From: Streptomyces lincolnensis | GTDB lineage: Bacteria; Actinomycetota; Actinomycetes; Streptomycetales; Streptomycetaceae | Length of the DNA: 64,000 bases | Assembly (NCBI RefSeq): GCF_021173675.1 | Contig: NZ_JAIHON010000025.1 | Span: 37,362 to 101,361, forward strand | Reading direction: 5' to 3' | Shown: positions 34,861 through 43,584 of the stretch, piece by piece | Layout of the letters: each line of letters starts with the position of its first letter | Position numbering within the stretch: position 1 is the first letter of the stretch | The notes under the pieces: generated by a model | Databases searched by the model: none | Seen by the model: the letters and a program-made list of their open reading frames with translations, nothing else | Told to the model about the DNA's origin: nothing | Made by a program: the position numbers and the translations under genes

Positions 34861-35032
34861 GGCGTCTGAAACTCGTCCCCTCAGGCGACGAGCCGCAGGA
34901 CCACGGATGGACGGCGCACGAACAGGCACTCATGACAGGTTCAACGTTCCCCCAAAGATCCCCCTATAGCACTCTGCCCGAATTCGGGCAGGATTCTTGC
35001 GAAACTCCTTCCGGTACCCCAGGATCTACCGG

Positions 35033-35290
35033 GTGCACGACGAACTTGTTGATCATCTGACGCGCTCCTCGCCCCTCAGCCGGGGCGAGGCGCTGCGCGT
35101 GATCCAGGACGTGCTCGCGTACTTCGACGAGACGACCGAGGACTACGTCCGTCGCCGCCACCGCGAACTCCAGGCCCAGGGCCTGGTGAACGCGGAGATC
35201 TTCGGACGGATCGAGGCGGACCTGAAATACCGAGCGGTGGCGCCGCCTGAGCTGACACTGAGGCAGCTGCGCCGCATGGTCTACGGCTAA
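35033..35290 (+). CDS. Small conserved protein upstream of glmS
   Basis: 85 residues, soluble, probably helical: VHDELVDHLTRSSPLSRGEALRVIQDVLAYFDE, a highly charged middle (DYVRRRHRELQAQGL) and ELTLRQLRRMVYG at the end. GTG 35033 has AGGA eight bases upstream; TTG 34997 would add 12 residues. It is 13 bp from glmS, so it is probably co-transcribed. I recall a small protein at this position in other Streptomyces but no function. Confidence 0.68.
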   Translation: MHDELVDHLTRSSPLSRGEALRVIQDVLAYFDETTEDYVRRRHRELQAQGLVNAEIFGRIEADLKYRAVAPPELTLRQLRRMVYG

Positions 35291-35303
35291 GGGACACATC
35301 TGT

Positions 35304-37121
35304 ATGTGCGGAATTGTCGGATACATCGGGAAGCGTGACGTCGCTCCCCTCCTGCTGGAGGGCCTGCAGCGGCTGGAGTACCGGGGCTACGACTCGGCCG
35401 GCATAGTCGTCACCTCCCCCAAGGCGACCGGCCTGAAGATGGTCAAGGCCAAGGGCCGTGTGCGCGACCTGGAGGCCAAGGTCCCGGCCCGCTTCAAGGG
35501 CACCACCGGTATCGCCCACACCCGCTGGGCCACCCACGGCGCCCCCTCCGACGTGAACGCCCACCCGCACCTGGACGCCGAGGGCAAGGTCGCCGTCGTC
35601 CACAACGGCATCATCGACAACGCCTCCGACCTGCGCCGCAAGCTGGAGGCCGACGGCGTCGAGTTCCTCTCCGAGACCGACACCGAGGTCCTCGTCCACC
35701 TGATCGCCCGCGCCCAGGGCGCGAAGCTGGAGGACAAGGTCCGCGAGACCCTCCGGGTCATCGAGGGCACCTACGGCATCGCCGTCCTGCACGCCGACTT
35801 CCCCGACCGGATCGTCGTCGCCCGCAACGGCTCCCCGGTCGTCCTCGGCATCGGCGAGAAGGAGATGTTCGTCGCCTCGGACATCGCCGCGCTGGTCGCC
35901 CACACCCGGCAGATAGTGACGCTGGACGACGGCGAGATGGCCACCCTCAAGGCCGACGACTTCCGCACCTACACCACCGAGGGCACGCGTACGACGGCGG
36001 AGCCCACCACGGTCGAGTGGGAAGCGGCGTCCTACGACATGGGCGGCCACGACACCTACATGCACAAGGAGATCCACGAGCAGGCCGACGCCGTGGACCG
36101 TGTGTTGCGCGGCCGCATCGACGACCGCTTCTCCACCGTGCACCTCGGCGGCCTCAACCTGGACGCCCGCGAGGCCCGCCGGATCCGCCGCGTCAAGATC
36201 CTCGGCTGCGGCACCTCGTACCACGCGGGCATGATCGGCGCCCAGATGATCGAGGAGCTGGCCCGCATCCCCGCCGACGCCGAGCCGGCCTCGGAGTTCC
36301 GCTACCGCAACGCGGTCGTGGACCCCGACACCCTCTACGTGGCGGTCTCCCAGTCCGGCGAGACCTACGACGTCCTGGCCGCCGTCCAGGAGCTGAAGCG
36401 CAAGGGCGCGCGGGTCCTGGGCGTGGTGAACGTGGTCGGCTCCGCGATCGCGCGGGAGGCCGACGGCGGCATCTACGTCCACGCTGGCCCCGAGGTCTGC
36501 GTGGTCTCCACGAAGTGCTTCACCAACACGACGGTGGCCTTCGCCCTGCTGGCCCTCCACCTCGGCCGCACCCGCGACCTCTCCGTCCGCGACGGCAAGC
36601 GGATCATCGCGGGCCTGCGCAAGCTGCCCGAGCAGATCGCCTCGGTGATGGAGCAGGAGGGGGAGATCGAGAAGCTGGCCCAGCAGTACGCCGAGGCCCG
36701 CTCCATGCTCTTCATCGGCCGCGTCCGGGGGTACCCGGTCGCCCGAGAGGCCTCCCTGAAGCTCAAGGAGGTCTCCTACATCCACGCCGAGGCCTACCCC
36801 GCCTCCGAGCTCAAGCACGGCCCCCTGGCCCTCATCGAGCCCGCCCTCCCCACGGTCGCGATCGTCCCCGACGACGACCTCCTGGAGAAGAACCGGGCAG
36901 CCCTGGAGGAGATCAAGGCCCGCAGCGGCCGCATCCTCGCGGTGGCCCACCAGCACCAGGAAAAGGCCGACCAGACCATCGTCGTCCCCAAGAACGAGGA
37001 CGAACTCGACCCCATCCTGATGGGCATCCCCCTCCAACTCCTCGCCTACCACACGGCCTTGGCCCTGGGCAGGGACATCGACAAGCCCCGCAACCTCGCC
37101 AAGTCAGTGACGGTCGAGTAA
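35304..37121 (+). CDS. glmS: Glutamine:fructose-6-phosphate aminotransferase
   Basis: 605 residues. The N-terminal Ntn glutaminase has the catalytic Cys directly after Met (MCGIVGYIGKRD); RWATHG and NGIIDN follow. Two SIS domains bind fructose-6-phosphate (LGCGTSYHAGMIG, SQSGETYD, and ELKHGPLALIEP), and the C-terminus ends KSVTVE. It makes glucosamine-6-phosphate for peptidoglycan. Streptomyces usually carry two glmS genes; this one matches the position of the second copy near adpA in S. coelicolor. No glmS ribozyme-like leader is visible in the 13-bp gap. Confidence 0.92.
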   Translation: MCGIVGYIGKRDVAPLLLEGLQRLEYRGYDSAGIVVTSPKATGLKMVKAKGRVRDLEAKVPARFKGTTGIAHTRWATHGAPSDVNAHPHLDAEGKVAVVHNGIIDNASDLRRKLEADGVEFLSETDTEVLVHLIARAQGAKLEDKVRETLRVIEGTYGIAVLHADFPDRIVVARNGSPVVLGIGEKEMFVASDIAALVAHTRQIVTLDDGEMATLKADDFRTYTTEGTRTTAEPTTVEWEAASYDMGGHDTYMHKEIHEQADAVDRVLRGRIDDRFSTVHLGGLNLDAREARRIRRVKILGCGTSYHAGMIGAQMIEELARIPADAEPASEFRYRNAVVDPDTLYVAVSQSGETYDVLAAVQELKRKGARVLGVVNVVGSAIAREADGGIYVHAGPEVCVVSTKCFTNTTVAFALLALHLGRTRDLSVRDGKRIIAGLRKLPEQIASVMEQEGEIEKLAQQYAEARSMLFIGRVRGYPVAREASLKLKEVSYIHAEAYPASELKHGPLALIEPALPTVAIVPDDDLLEKNRAALEEIKARSGRILAVAHQHQEKADQTIVVPKNEDELDPILMGIPLQLLAYHTALALGRDIDKPRNLAKSVTVE

Positions 37122-37127
37122 GAAACC

Positions 37128-37156
37128 TAGGGGCGCGGGGAACGGCGCGATCAACC
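37128..37156 (+). repeat. Common Streptomyces intergenic element
   Basis: TAGGGGCGCGGGGAACGGCG starts 7 bases after the glmS stop; it is an inverted partner of the copy at 26177-26203. Confidence 0.7.
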
Positions 37157-37183
37157 CCCACCGGCCCGCAGAGGCCGAACAAG

Positions 37184-37230
37184 AGGACGGCCCCCCACGT
37201 GCTGCCACCAAGCACACGGGGGGCCGTCCT
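37184..37230. terminator. Bidirectional terminator between glmS and the AceTr gene
   Basis: AGGACGGCCCCCC (37184-37196) pairs perfectly with GGGGGGCCGTCCT (37218-37230); an inner GTGCT/AGCAC pair lengthens the stem. It lies between two convergent genes. Confidence 0.9.
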
Positions 37231-37270
37231 GAACGCCGGGGCCGCCCAATACCCCGACGCCGGCTGCCAA

Positions 37271-37837
37271 CTAACCCGTGGCCGTCACGCCCCGGCCGGC
37301 AGCACGCCTCGGAACAACCGTCGGCCACTGCGCGAACACCGCCGTCGCCGCGTACCAGGCAACCGCCCCCGCGGCGACGGCGAACCAGCCGCCGACCTTC
37401 GCGAGCCCGTCGTTGTCCGCGAAGTTCGCGATGGCCATCAACACCAGGGAGACGAGGAACAACCCGTACGTGCCCTTGGCGAGTTGATCGCCCGCACCCA
37501 CGGTCAGGGTCAGCGCCACGAGGGCGAACAGCAGCAGGAACAGCCCGGCGGCATTCGCGGAGACCTGGTTGTCGGAGGAGACGGCCCAGGTGAACCAGAG
37601 CGCGCCGAGCGCCGAGAACGTCGTACCGTTGACGGCGTCACCGTGGCGGAGGGCCAGCAGGCCGGTGACGAAGAGGGCAACGCCCCCCACATACTGGGCG
37701 ATTGACATGGCGTCGGCCGCCGTCACGCCGTCGATCACTTCGGTGTACCCCAGCCCGAAGGCCAACAGGGTGACTGCCAGGGCGAGTCGGCCGACCACGG
37801 TGGTGGTCGAGTTTCCCGCGGAGACGTCTTTGTCCAC
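37271..37837 (-). CDS. GPR1/FUN34/YaaH (AceTr) family transporter
   Basis: 188 residues, six hydrophobic segments, with family landmarks ADAMSIAQYVGGVALFVTGLLAL and GTTFSALGALWFTWA. The family includes acetate/succinate channels such as SatP. The start is GTG 37837 (VDKDVSAGN) with GGGAG upstream. It is transcribed towards glmS and shares a terminator with it. The canonical NPAPLGL signature is not obvious, so substrate is uncertain. Confidence 0.75.
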   Translation of the reverse strand: MDKDVSAGNSTTTVVGRLALAVTLLAFGLGYTEVIDGVTAADAMSIAQYVGGVALFVTGLLALRHGDAVNGTTFSALGALWFTWAVSSDNQVSANAAGLFLLLFALVALTLTVGAGDQLAKGTYGLFLVSLVLMAIANFADNDGLAKVGGWFAVAAGAVAWYAATAVFAQWPTVVPRRAAGRGVTATG

Positions 37838-37953
37838 GGCGGGCTCCCTTCGTGCATGTGCAGTTGTGCGGTGACCGATATATGCCCTTCACAAGGGCAC
37901 AAACACCTCTACGCACGAGTAGGTTTGCACATCTCACCTGGGAGAACGACGAG

Positions 37954-38481
37954 TTACGGAATGACAACGACGGGCCGCTTGGCCCGCTTGGCGAGCCGCC
38001 CCGCGACGGAACCGAAGATGCGTCCGACGATGCCGTGCGTGGAACCGACGACGATGGCGTCCGCTTCGTACTCGCGGCCCACCTCTTCGAGTTCGTGGCA
38101 GATGTCGCCGCCGCGTTCGACGAGGATCCAGGGCACCTCGGCGAGATAGTCGGCGCAGGCGAGCTCCAGGCCGAGGACCTCGGTGCGATGGTCCGGCACG
38201 TCGACGAAGACCGGTGGCTCGCAGCCGGCCCACACCGTGGTGGGCAGCCGGTTGGCGACATGGACGATGATCAGGCCCGACCCGGAGCGATGAGCCATAC
38301 CGATGGCGTACGCGAGGGCGCGCTCACTGGACGTGGAGCCGTCGAAGCCGACCACGACGCCGTGCTTGAAGGCGGGGTCGCAGGAGTGGCGTGGCTCTTC
38401 CGCCGCCAGGGGCTCGGCCGCCGTGGGGTCGGCGACGGGCCGCTTGCGGTCCGCGGGTTCGAAGAATTCGTGACCGGCCAT
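37954..38481 (-). CDS. Universal stress protein (single UspA domain)
   Basis: 175 residues: a 35-residue acidic extension, then a UspA fold (GVVVGFDGSTSSERALAYAIGMA) ending with the ATP-binding type motif VVGSTHGIVGRIFGSVAGRLAKRAKRPVVVIP. ATG 38481 (MAGHEFF) is chosen; the frame continues upstream without a better start. In actinobacteria such proteins bind ATP and respond to hypoxia or stationary phase. Monocistronic. Confidence 0.82.
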   Translation of the reverse strand: MAGHEFFEPADRKRPVADPTAAEPLAAEEPRHSCDPAFKHGVVVGFDGSTSSERALAYAIGMAHRSGSGLIIVHVANRLPTTVWAGCEPPVFVDVPDHRTEVLGLELACADYLAEVPWILVERGGDICHELEEVGREYEADAIVVGSTHGIVGRIFGSVAGRLAKRAKRPVVVIP

Positions 38482-38835
38482 GGCTGTCTCGGCGTATAGA
38501 TCCTTGATCGGGAGGGACGACAGTGTGCGGCGGAGCTGTGTCCGGGAATCATCTTCCCAACCCCATACCCCCAAGGGTACGGCGGCACGCCTCCTTAGCC
38601 CAGATCCCGCCCCCCGTGCGTGGGGGTTCCAGGGAGCATGCACGAGGGGCCGCCCGTAACGCAATGGTTGCTGCGTTGTACAGGCGGTTTGCACAGCATT
38701 CACTTACCGGGGCTCCACAGCGCGGTCGAGATACGGCCCGATCGGCCCGCTCACCCGTCCGCGTGACCCACCGACACAGTGACCGACGGGTCGAACACGC
38801 GTTGAACCCCCTGAGCCACGCCACAGGGAGCACCC
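38482..38835. other. 354-bp divergent intergenic region
   Basis: Holds the divergent promoters of the UspA gene and the small membrane-protein gene. I see no gene, strong hairpin or recognisable operator. Confidence 0.5.
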
Positions 38836-39198
38836 ATGTCCGGACCCAGACGCCCCTCCGAGGCTCCCCCCGTGCCGCAAGCCTGGGGAGAGCCGACCCG
38901 TGCGACCCCGCCCGCCCACGACTCCACGACGGACGTCGTCCGCTGGGCGGCCTTCAGCTGTGTCCTGGTTCCCGTGGTGCTCCTCTGGTACGGCACCTCG
39001 CTCGCGGGCGCCGCCGGCACCGCGCTCGGCCTCGCCGCCGTCACGGCCGTCTGCCGTATCCTCCTGCGCCAGTCGGAGCGGGGCGCGGCACGGCTGTTGG
39101 CCGAAGACCGGGCCCCCCATCGCGGCCGTCGGCACCGGACCGGAACCGGTACGCACAGAGGCGGGCGTCACAGTGGGGGAAATACACCGGTCGGCTGA
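38836..39198 (+). CDS. Small membrane protein upstream of adpA
   Basis: 120 residues: polar Pro-rich N-terminus (1-33), two adjacent hydrophobic stretches (about 36-74, WAAFSCVLVPVVLLWYGTSLAGAAGTALGLAAVTAVC) and a basic His/Arg/Gly-rich tail. GGGAG lies upstream of ATG 38836. It is probably a two-span inner-membrane protein; no family recognised. It precedes adpA by 378 bp on the same strand. Confidence 0.62.
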   Translation: MSGPRRPSEAPPVPQAWGEPTRATPPAHDSTTDVVRWAAFSCVLVPVVLLWYGTSLAGAAGTALGLAAVTAVCRILLRQSERGAARLLAEDRAPHRGRRHRTGTGTHRGGRHSGGNTPVG

Positions 39199-39576
39199 CC
39201 GGTTTCCGCGCACGCGCCCGACTCTTTTCAGCCAACTTCTGGCCACCCGGCATCCGGGTGCCCAACCACCCCCCAACCCCCGTTCGACCTGCACGGAAAG
39301 GGTCCCGGGGGGCCTGCGCACCCTACGTGGATTGGCCACTGCGACAAGGCGCACTTCCCTGCACGCCCCACGAGTGCAACGCTTCGTGATCGAATGCTTC
39401 ACGCCAAGTTGCCAAGTCGACAATCTGCCGGGTGACGAACTGGTCACCCCGGCACCACGCGACACAGTAGATTCGATCTTGACTGTCTTACGGCGGGGGA
39501 CTCGTGCAGGACCGAGGGGAAACGTGCAGGAGCGACACAACCGAGGAGCCGCGACCACCGAGGGGGGCTTAGCAGT
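39199..39576 (+). promoter_or_regulatory. adpA promoter and leader region
   Basis: No gene in this 378-bp stretch. adpA in Streptomyces has a long upstream control region with autoregulatory sites. On the minus strand 39406-39397, TGGCGTGAAG matches the AdpA consensus TGGCSNGWWY at nine of ten positions. GAGGGG about 10 bases before ATG 39577 is the ribosome site. Confidence 0.5.
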
Positions 39577-40842
39577 ATGAGCCACGACTCCACTGCCGCG
39601 CCGGAAGCCGCGGCCCGGAAACTCTCCGGGCGACGCCGCAAGGAGATCGTCGCGGTGCTGCTGTTCAGCGGCGGCCCCATCTTCGAGAGTTCCATACCGT
39701 TGTCGGTGTTCGGGATTGACCGCCAGGACGCCGGCGTGCCGCGCTACCGCTTGTTGGTGTGCGGCGGCGAGGAAGGCCCACTGCGGACCACAGGGGGCCT
39801 GGAACTCACCGCACCGCATGGGCTGGAGGCGATCTCCCGGGCGGGCACCGTTGTCGTGCCGGCCTGGCGTTCGATCACCTCGCCACCGCCGGAGGAGGCG
39901 CTCGACGCACTGCGTCGCGCGCACGAGGAGGGCGCCCGCATAGTCGGGCTGTGCACCGGCGCCTTCGTGCTGGCGGCGGCGGGACTGCTGGACGGTCGTC
40001 CCGCGACGACCCACTGGATGTACGCGCCGACGCTGGCCAAGCGCTATCCGTCGGTGCACGTCGATCCCAGAGAGCTGTTCGTCGACGACGGGGACGTACT
40101 GACCTCGGCGGGGACGGCGGCCGGAATCGATCTCTGTCTGCACATCGTGCGGACGGACCACGGCAACGAGGCGGCGGGAGCGCTGGCCCGGCGCCTGGTG
40201 GTCCCGCCGCGCCGGAGCGGCGGTCAGGAGCGCTACCTCGATCGATCTTTACCAGAGGAGATCGGCGCCGACCCGCTCGCCGAGGTCGTCGCCTGGGCGC
40301 TGGAACACCTCCACGAGCAGTTCGACGTGGAGACGCTGGCCGCGCGCGCGTACATGAGCCGTCGTACGTTCGACCGCCGGTTCCGCTCGCTCACCGGGAG
40401 CGCGCCGCTGCAGTGGCTGATCACCCAGCGGGTGCTTCAGGCGCAGCGGCTCCTCGAGACGTCGGACTACTCGGTGGACGAGGTCGCCGGGCGGTGCGGG
40501 TTCCGGTCGCCGGTGGCGCTGCGCGGGCACTTCCGGCGGCAGCTGGGGTCCTCGCCCGCGGCCTACCGGGCCGCGTACCGGGCTCGGCGGCCGCAGGGCG
40601 AACGGGCGGCCGTCGCGGCGGACGGGGACGGGTCGTTGCCGTCCGCCGGGGGTGGAGCGGGGGCCGGGGTGCCGGTGCCGCTGCATCCTGAGGGTGGGCC
40701 GGTGCCGATGCAGACGCGTCGTACGCCGAGTCCTGTCGGGACGTCCGCGGGGTTGTCGTCCTCGTCGCCGTCCTCCGAGAACGGGCGTGAGGCGTACGCG
40801 GGGAGCCGGGCGAGTCTGCCGGGGCAGCGCAGCGGGATGTGA
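39577..40842 (+). CDS. adpA: AdpA, pleiotropic AraC-family developmental regulator
   Basis: 421 residues. The N-terminal DJ-1/PfpI (GATase1-like) dimerisation domain spans about 20-195 (VAVLLFSGGPIFESSIPLSVFG, GLCTGAFVLAAAGLLDG) and the AraC double HTH about 235-330 (LAARAYMSRRTFDRRFRSLTG; VAGRCGFRSPVALRGHFRRQLG); a low-complexity tail follows. AdpA activates hundreds of morphogenesis and secondary-metabolism genes. Codon 225 is TTA (40249-40251), between the two domains, so translation depends on the bldA tRNA. The orn gene follows, as in other Streptomyces. Confidence 0.95.
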   Translation: MSHDSTAAPEAAARKLSGRRRKEIVAVLLFSGGPIFESSIPLSVFGIDRQDAGVPRYRLLVCGGEEGPLRTTGGLELTAPHGLEAISRAGTVVVPAWRSITSPPPEEALDALRRAHEEGARIVGLCTGAFVLAAAGLLDGRPATTHWMYAPTLAKRYPSVHVDPRELFVDDGDVLTSAGTAAGIDLCLHIVRTDHGNEAAGALARRLVVPPRRSGGQERYLDRSLPEEIGADPLAEVVAWALEHLHEQFDVETLAARAYMSRRTFDRRFRSLTGSAPLQWLITQRVLQAQRLLETSDYSVDEVAGRCGFRSPVALRGHFRRQLGSSPAAYRAAYRARRPQGERAAVAADGDGSLPSAGGGAGAGVPVPLHPEGGPVPMQTRRTPSPVGTSAGLSSSSPSSENGREAYAGSRASLPGQRSGM

Positions 40843-40906
40843 GTGCGGGGTGGGGTGGGGTGGGCGTGATCTTTTCTCGCCCCCGCCGCCCCTACCCGTC
40901 CCATCC

Positions 40907-40925
40907 CTGGGGGCTCCGCCCCCAG
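40907..40925 (+). terminator. Hairpin after adpA
   Basis: CTGGGGGC (40907-40914) and GCCCCCAG (40918-40925), perfect 8-bp stem with a 3-base loop. The following CCTCGAACGCCGGACGGGCT is a frequent Streptomyces intergenic motif. Confidence 0.75.
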
Positions 40926-41007
40926 ACCCCCTTATCGGCCCTCAAGGGGCCTCGTCCTCGAACGCCGGACGGGCTGAGATGGCCTCGGTCAGCCTTAGGG
41001 TGGTCGC

Positions 41008-41610
41008 ATGAACGATCGCATGGTGTGGATCGACTGCGAGATGACCGGCCTCTCGCTGTCCGACGACGCTCTCATCGAGGTGGCCGCCCTCGTCACCGAC
41101 TCCGAGCTGAACATTCTCGGTGACGGTGTGGACATCGTCATCCGTCCGCCGGACCGGGCGCTGGAGACGATGCCGGAGGTGGTGCGTCGGATGCACACCG
41201 CGTCCGGGCTGCTGGACGAACTCGCCGGCGGCACGACGCTGGCGGACGCCGAGGAGCAGGTGCTCTCCTATGTCCGCGAGCATGTGAAGGAGCCGGGCAA
41301 GGCCCCGCTGTGCGGCAACTCGGTGGGCACGGACCGCGGTTTCCTGCTGCGGGACATGCCCACGCTGGAGGACTACCTGCACTACCGGATCGTCGACGTG
41401 TCGAGCGTCAAGGAGCTGGCCCGGCGCTGGTATCCGCGGGCGTACTTCAACAGCCCGGAGAAGAACGGCAACCACCGCGCCCTCGCCGACATCCGCGAGT
41501 CCATCGCGGAGCTGCGCTACTACCGCGAGGCCGTCTTCGTACCGCAGCCCGGTCCGGACTCCGACACCGCGAAGTCGATCGCCGCGAAGTACGTGCTGCC
41601 CGCGCAGTAG
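41008..41610 (+). CDS. orn: Oligoribonuclease
   Basis: 200 residues of the DEDDh 3'-5' exonuclease family: WIDCEMTGLSL (first Asp/Glu), CGNSVGTDRGFL, and NHRALADIRESIAELRYYR with the terminal His and Asp. It degrades 2-5 nt RNAs and pGpG from c-di-GMP turnover. In Streptomyces ornA lies just downstream of adpA and affects development, matching this layout. Confidence 0.93.
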   Translation: MNDRMVWIDCEMTGLSLSDDALIEVAALVTDSELNILGDGVDIVIRPPDRALETMPEVVRRMHTASGLLDELAGGTTLADAEEQVLSYVREHVKEPGKAPLCGNSVGTDRGFLLRDMPTLEDYLHYRIVDVSSVKELARRWYPRAYFNSPEKNGNHRALADIRESIAELRYYREAVFVPQPGPDSDTAKSIAAKYVLPAQ

Positions 41611-41718
41611 CGCAGGTCAGGGGCCCGGGAAGGGGCGCCGCACAAGCCGGGCGCGAGCACCCCTTCGGACCCTGTACACTTTTTCTCGGCAGGTCGGGGA
41701 AACCCGGGCCGCCGACAT

Positions 41719-41792
41719 GGTGGGTGTAGCTCAGCTGGTAGAGCACCTGGTTGTGGTCCAGGAAGTCGCGGGTTCAAGTCCCGTCACTCACC
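41719..41792 (+). tRNA. tRNA-His (GTG anticodon)
   Basis: Acceptor GTGGGTG (41720-41726) pairs with CACTCAC (41785-41791), with the His-specific extra G at 41719 opposite C 41792. The anticodon stem CCTGG/CCAGG frames the loop TTGTGGT, anticodon GTG at 41753-41755. T arm GCGGG-TTCAAGT-CCCGT. CCA is not encoded. Confidence 0.96.
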
Positions 41793-41800
41793 CTGAAGTC

Positions 41801-41838
41801 ATCAGCCGGTGACCTTGGAAACAAGGTCACCGGCTGAT
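41801..41838 (+). terminator. Terminator of tRNA-His
   Basis: A perfect 17-bp stem (41801-41817 with 41822-41838) closes a GAAA tetraloop, eight bases after the tRNA. Confidence 0.92.
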
Positions 41839-41880
41839 CGCGTTGCGGCGCCACAGGAACCCGGCCCGGGAGGGACCAAC

Positions 41881-42171
41881 ATGATCATCTTCGGTACCAA
41901 GGGATATCTGTACCAGCTCGCGATACTGACGCTGGTGTGCGGCCAGTGCGGCAATCCCGCCGCGCACACGCTCCGCAAGCGCGTCACGAAGTTCACGCTG
42001 TTCTTCGTGCCGCTGTTCCCGTTCTCCACGAAGTACACGACGCAGTGCACGTTCTGCGGCGCGGAGCACAAGGTGCCCCAGGAGCAGGCCGAACAGCTCC
42101 AGGCGCAGGCCGCGAGCGGCCAGGGCGGGCAGCCCCAGGGGCAGTCGCAGCAGCAGCCGTACCAGTACTGA
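41881..42171 (+). CDS. Small zinc-ribbon protein
   Basis: 96 residues. Two CxxC knuckles (VCGQCGN and QCTFCGAEH) flank a hydrophobic stretch (FTLFFVPLFPF), then a Gln-rich tail (QSQQQPYQY). It resembles the zinc-ribbon domain of small actinobacterial membrane-associated proteins. GGGAGG precedes ATG 41881. Role unknown. Confidence 0.72.
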   Translation: MIIFGTKGYLYQLAILTLVCGQCGNPAAHTLRKRVTKFTLFFVPLFPFSTKYTTQCTFCGAEHKVPQEQAEQLQAQAASGQGGQPQGQSQQQPYQY

Positions 42172-42187
42172 GCGAGTGGGGCCGGCC

Positions 42188-42697
42188 GTGCGCGCCGAGT
42201 TCCTCGCCGGGCCGCGCCTCGACCTCGTCCCGTTGCGGGTCGAGAACGCCGAGGAGATGGCCGTCGTCCTGTCCGATCCGGCGCTGCACGCCTTCATCGG
42301 CGGCGCGCCGCTCTCCCCGGCCGCCTTGCGGGCCCGCTACGAGCGGCTGGTCGCCGGGTCGCCCGATCCGGACGTCGTCTGGTGCAACTGGGTGCTGCGG
42401 TGGCGGGCGGAGGAGTGTCTGGTGGGTACCGTCCAGGCGACGGTCACGGGAGAGGCCTCGGGGCGCGCCGCCGAGATCGCCTGGGTGGTCGGGACGCCCT
42501 GGCAGGGCCGCGGGTTCGCCAAGGAGGCGGTGCGGGTGCTGGTCGCCGGGCTCGGGCGGTGGTCCGTGCGGACGATCGTCGCCCATGTCCATCCCGGTCA
42601 TCTCGCCTCCGCCGCGGTCGCCGCGGCGGCCGGGCTCACACCGACCGACGAGGAACAGGACGGGGAGCGTCGGTGGCGACTGTCACCGGGTGACTGA
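42188..42697 (+). CDS. GNAT-family N-acetyltransferase
   Basis: 169 residues, RimJ/L-like: LDLVPLRVENAEEMAVVLSDP at the N-terminus, acetyl-CoA binding in GTPWQGRGFAKEAVRVLVAGL (Q/RxxGxG/A), and HPGHLASAAVAAAAGL. Substrate unknown. GTG 42188 is taken as start; GTG 42176 is possible. Its 3' end overlaps the convergent gene by 15 bp. Confidence 0.8.
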   Translation: MRAEFLAGPRLDLVPLRVENAEEMAVVLSDPALHAFIGGAPLSPAALRARYERLVAGSPDPDVVWCNWVLRWRAEECLVGTVQATVTGEASGRAAEIAWVVGTPWQGRGFAKEAVRVLVAGLGRWSVRTIVAHVHPGHLASAAVAAAAGLTPTDEEQDGERRWRLSPGD

Positions 42698-43504
42698 CCG
42701 CCAGGCCGCCGCCAACTCCCCCACTCCCGCGAGGCGTTCGGCCGGGTCCGGGCGCGTGGCCCGTGCGATCACCGCCAGCTGGTCGGGCGTACCCCGGAAG
42801 GCCTGCTCGCCCTCGCCGGCGTCCAGGAGCAGGCGGGCGGCGCGGCCCAGGACGTGGACCGTGGTGCGGGTGTCGATGACGGCACCGCGGCGCCACTCCT
42901 CCGGGGCCATGAAGCGGCGCGAGCCGGGGAGTCGGTCCGCCGCGAGGACGAAGGGGCCGGGGCGGTAGTCGTCGAGGTCGATCAGATGGACCTCGTGGGC
43001 GTCGAAGTCGTACAGCAGGGAGCCGTCGTAGAAGTCGACGGCGACCTGGCCCGCGGCCTCGACCGCGAGGTGGGCGTCCAGGACGCGGTCCAGGGCGGTG
43101 AGGATCCTGGGGAGCGGCAGGGCGCGGAAGCGGGGCAGGGGGGCGTCGGGGCGGGAGCGGTGCGCGGCCGGGGTGTAGAGGCACTCGCCGGCATGCCAGG
43201 GGGTCACCACCGCCGTACGGCCGTCCCCCACGGTGATCCGGTGCAGGTGCGGGACGATCGCGGGGTGGCGGACCGTCCGGTGGAAGTCGCGGGCGTTCTC
43301 CAGGGAGCGCTGGGCCCGGTCGGTCGTGGCCGCCTTGACGAACCAGCGGGTGCCGTCCGGGAGTTGGACGCCGTAGGAGATGTTGCCCGAGTCCTGGGTG
43401 CGGAAGGCGCGGAAGATCTCTCCCGCTGTGCGGAGGTACGGCTCGATCTCGGGGACCTCGGTGACGTGCAGCAGGGGGTGGTGGCCGGTCATGGGAACCA
43501 GCAT
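42683..43504 (-). CDS. Protein-kinase-fold protein, probably degenerate
   Basis: 273 residues with a eukaryotic-type kinase or aminoglycoside-kinase-like fold: an N-lobe lysine in TRWFVKAAT (about residue 56), a catalytic-loop-like segment VAVDFYDGSLLYDFDAHEVHLIDLDDYRPG, and GSRRFMAPEEWRRGAVIDTRTTVHVLGR, which resembles the activation and APE segments. The catalytic HRD is replaced (VDFYDGS), although an Asp is retained, and DFG reads LDD. It may be an active small-molecule kinase or a pseudokinase. ATG 43492 is an alternative start. Confidence 0.65.
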   Translation of the reverse strand: MLVPMTGHHPLLHVTEVPEIEPYLRTAGEIFRAFRTQDSGNISYGVQLPDGTRWFVKAATTDRAQRSLENARDFHRTVRHPAIVPHLHRITVGDGRTAVVTPWHAGECLYTPAAHRSRPDAPLPRFRALPLPRILTALDRVLDAHLAVEAAGQVAVDFYDGSLLYDFDAHEVHLIDLDDYRPGPFVLAADRLPGSRRFMAPEEWRRGAVIDTRTTVHVLGRAARLLLDAGEGEQAFRGTPDQLAVIARATRPDPAERLAGVGELAAAWRSVTR

Positions 43505-43584
43505 GGGCCCACAGGGACGGCGCCGTCCGGGCGCGAGCGGCGTATTGTCTGCTTATGAGCCGTTCGTGAGGTGGGAGGCTCGTC

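Noticed and set aside
35291..35303. glmS ribozyme or riboswitch
   Set aside because: Only 13 bp separate glmS from the preceding gene, and no leader structure is present.
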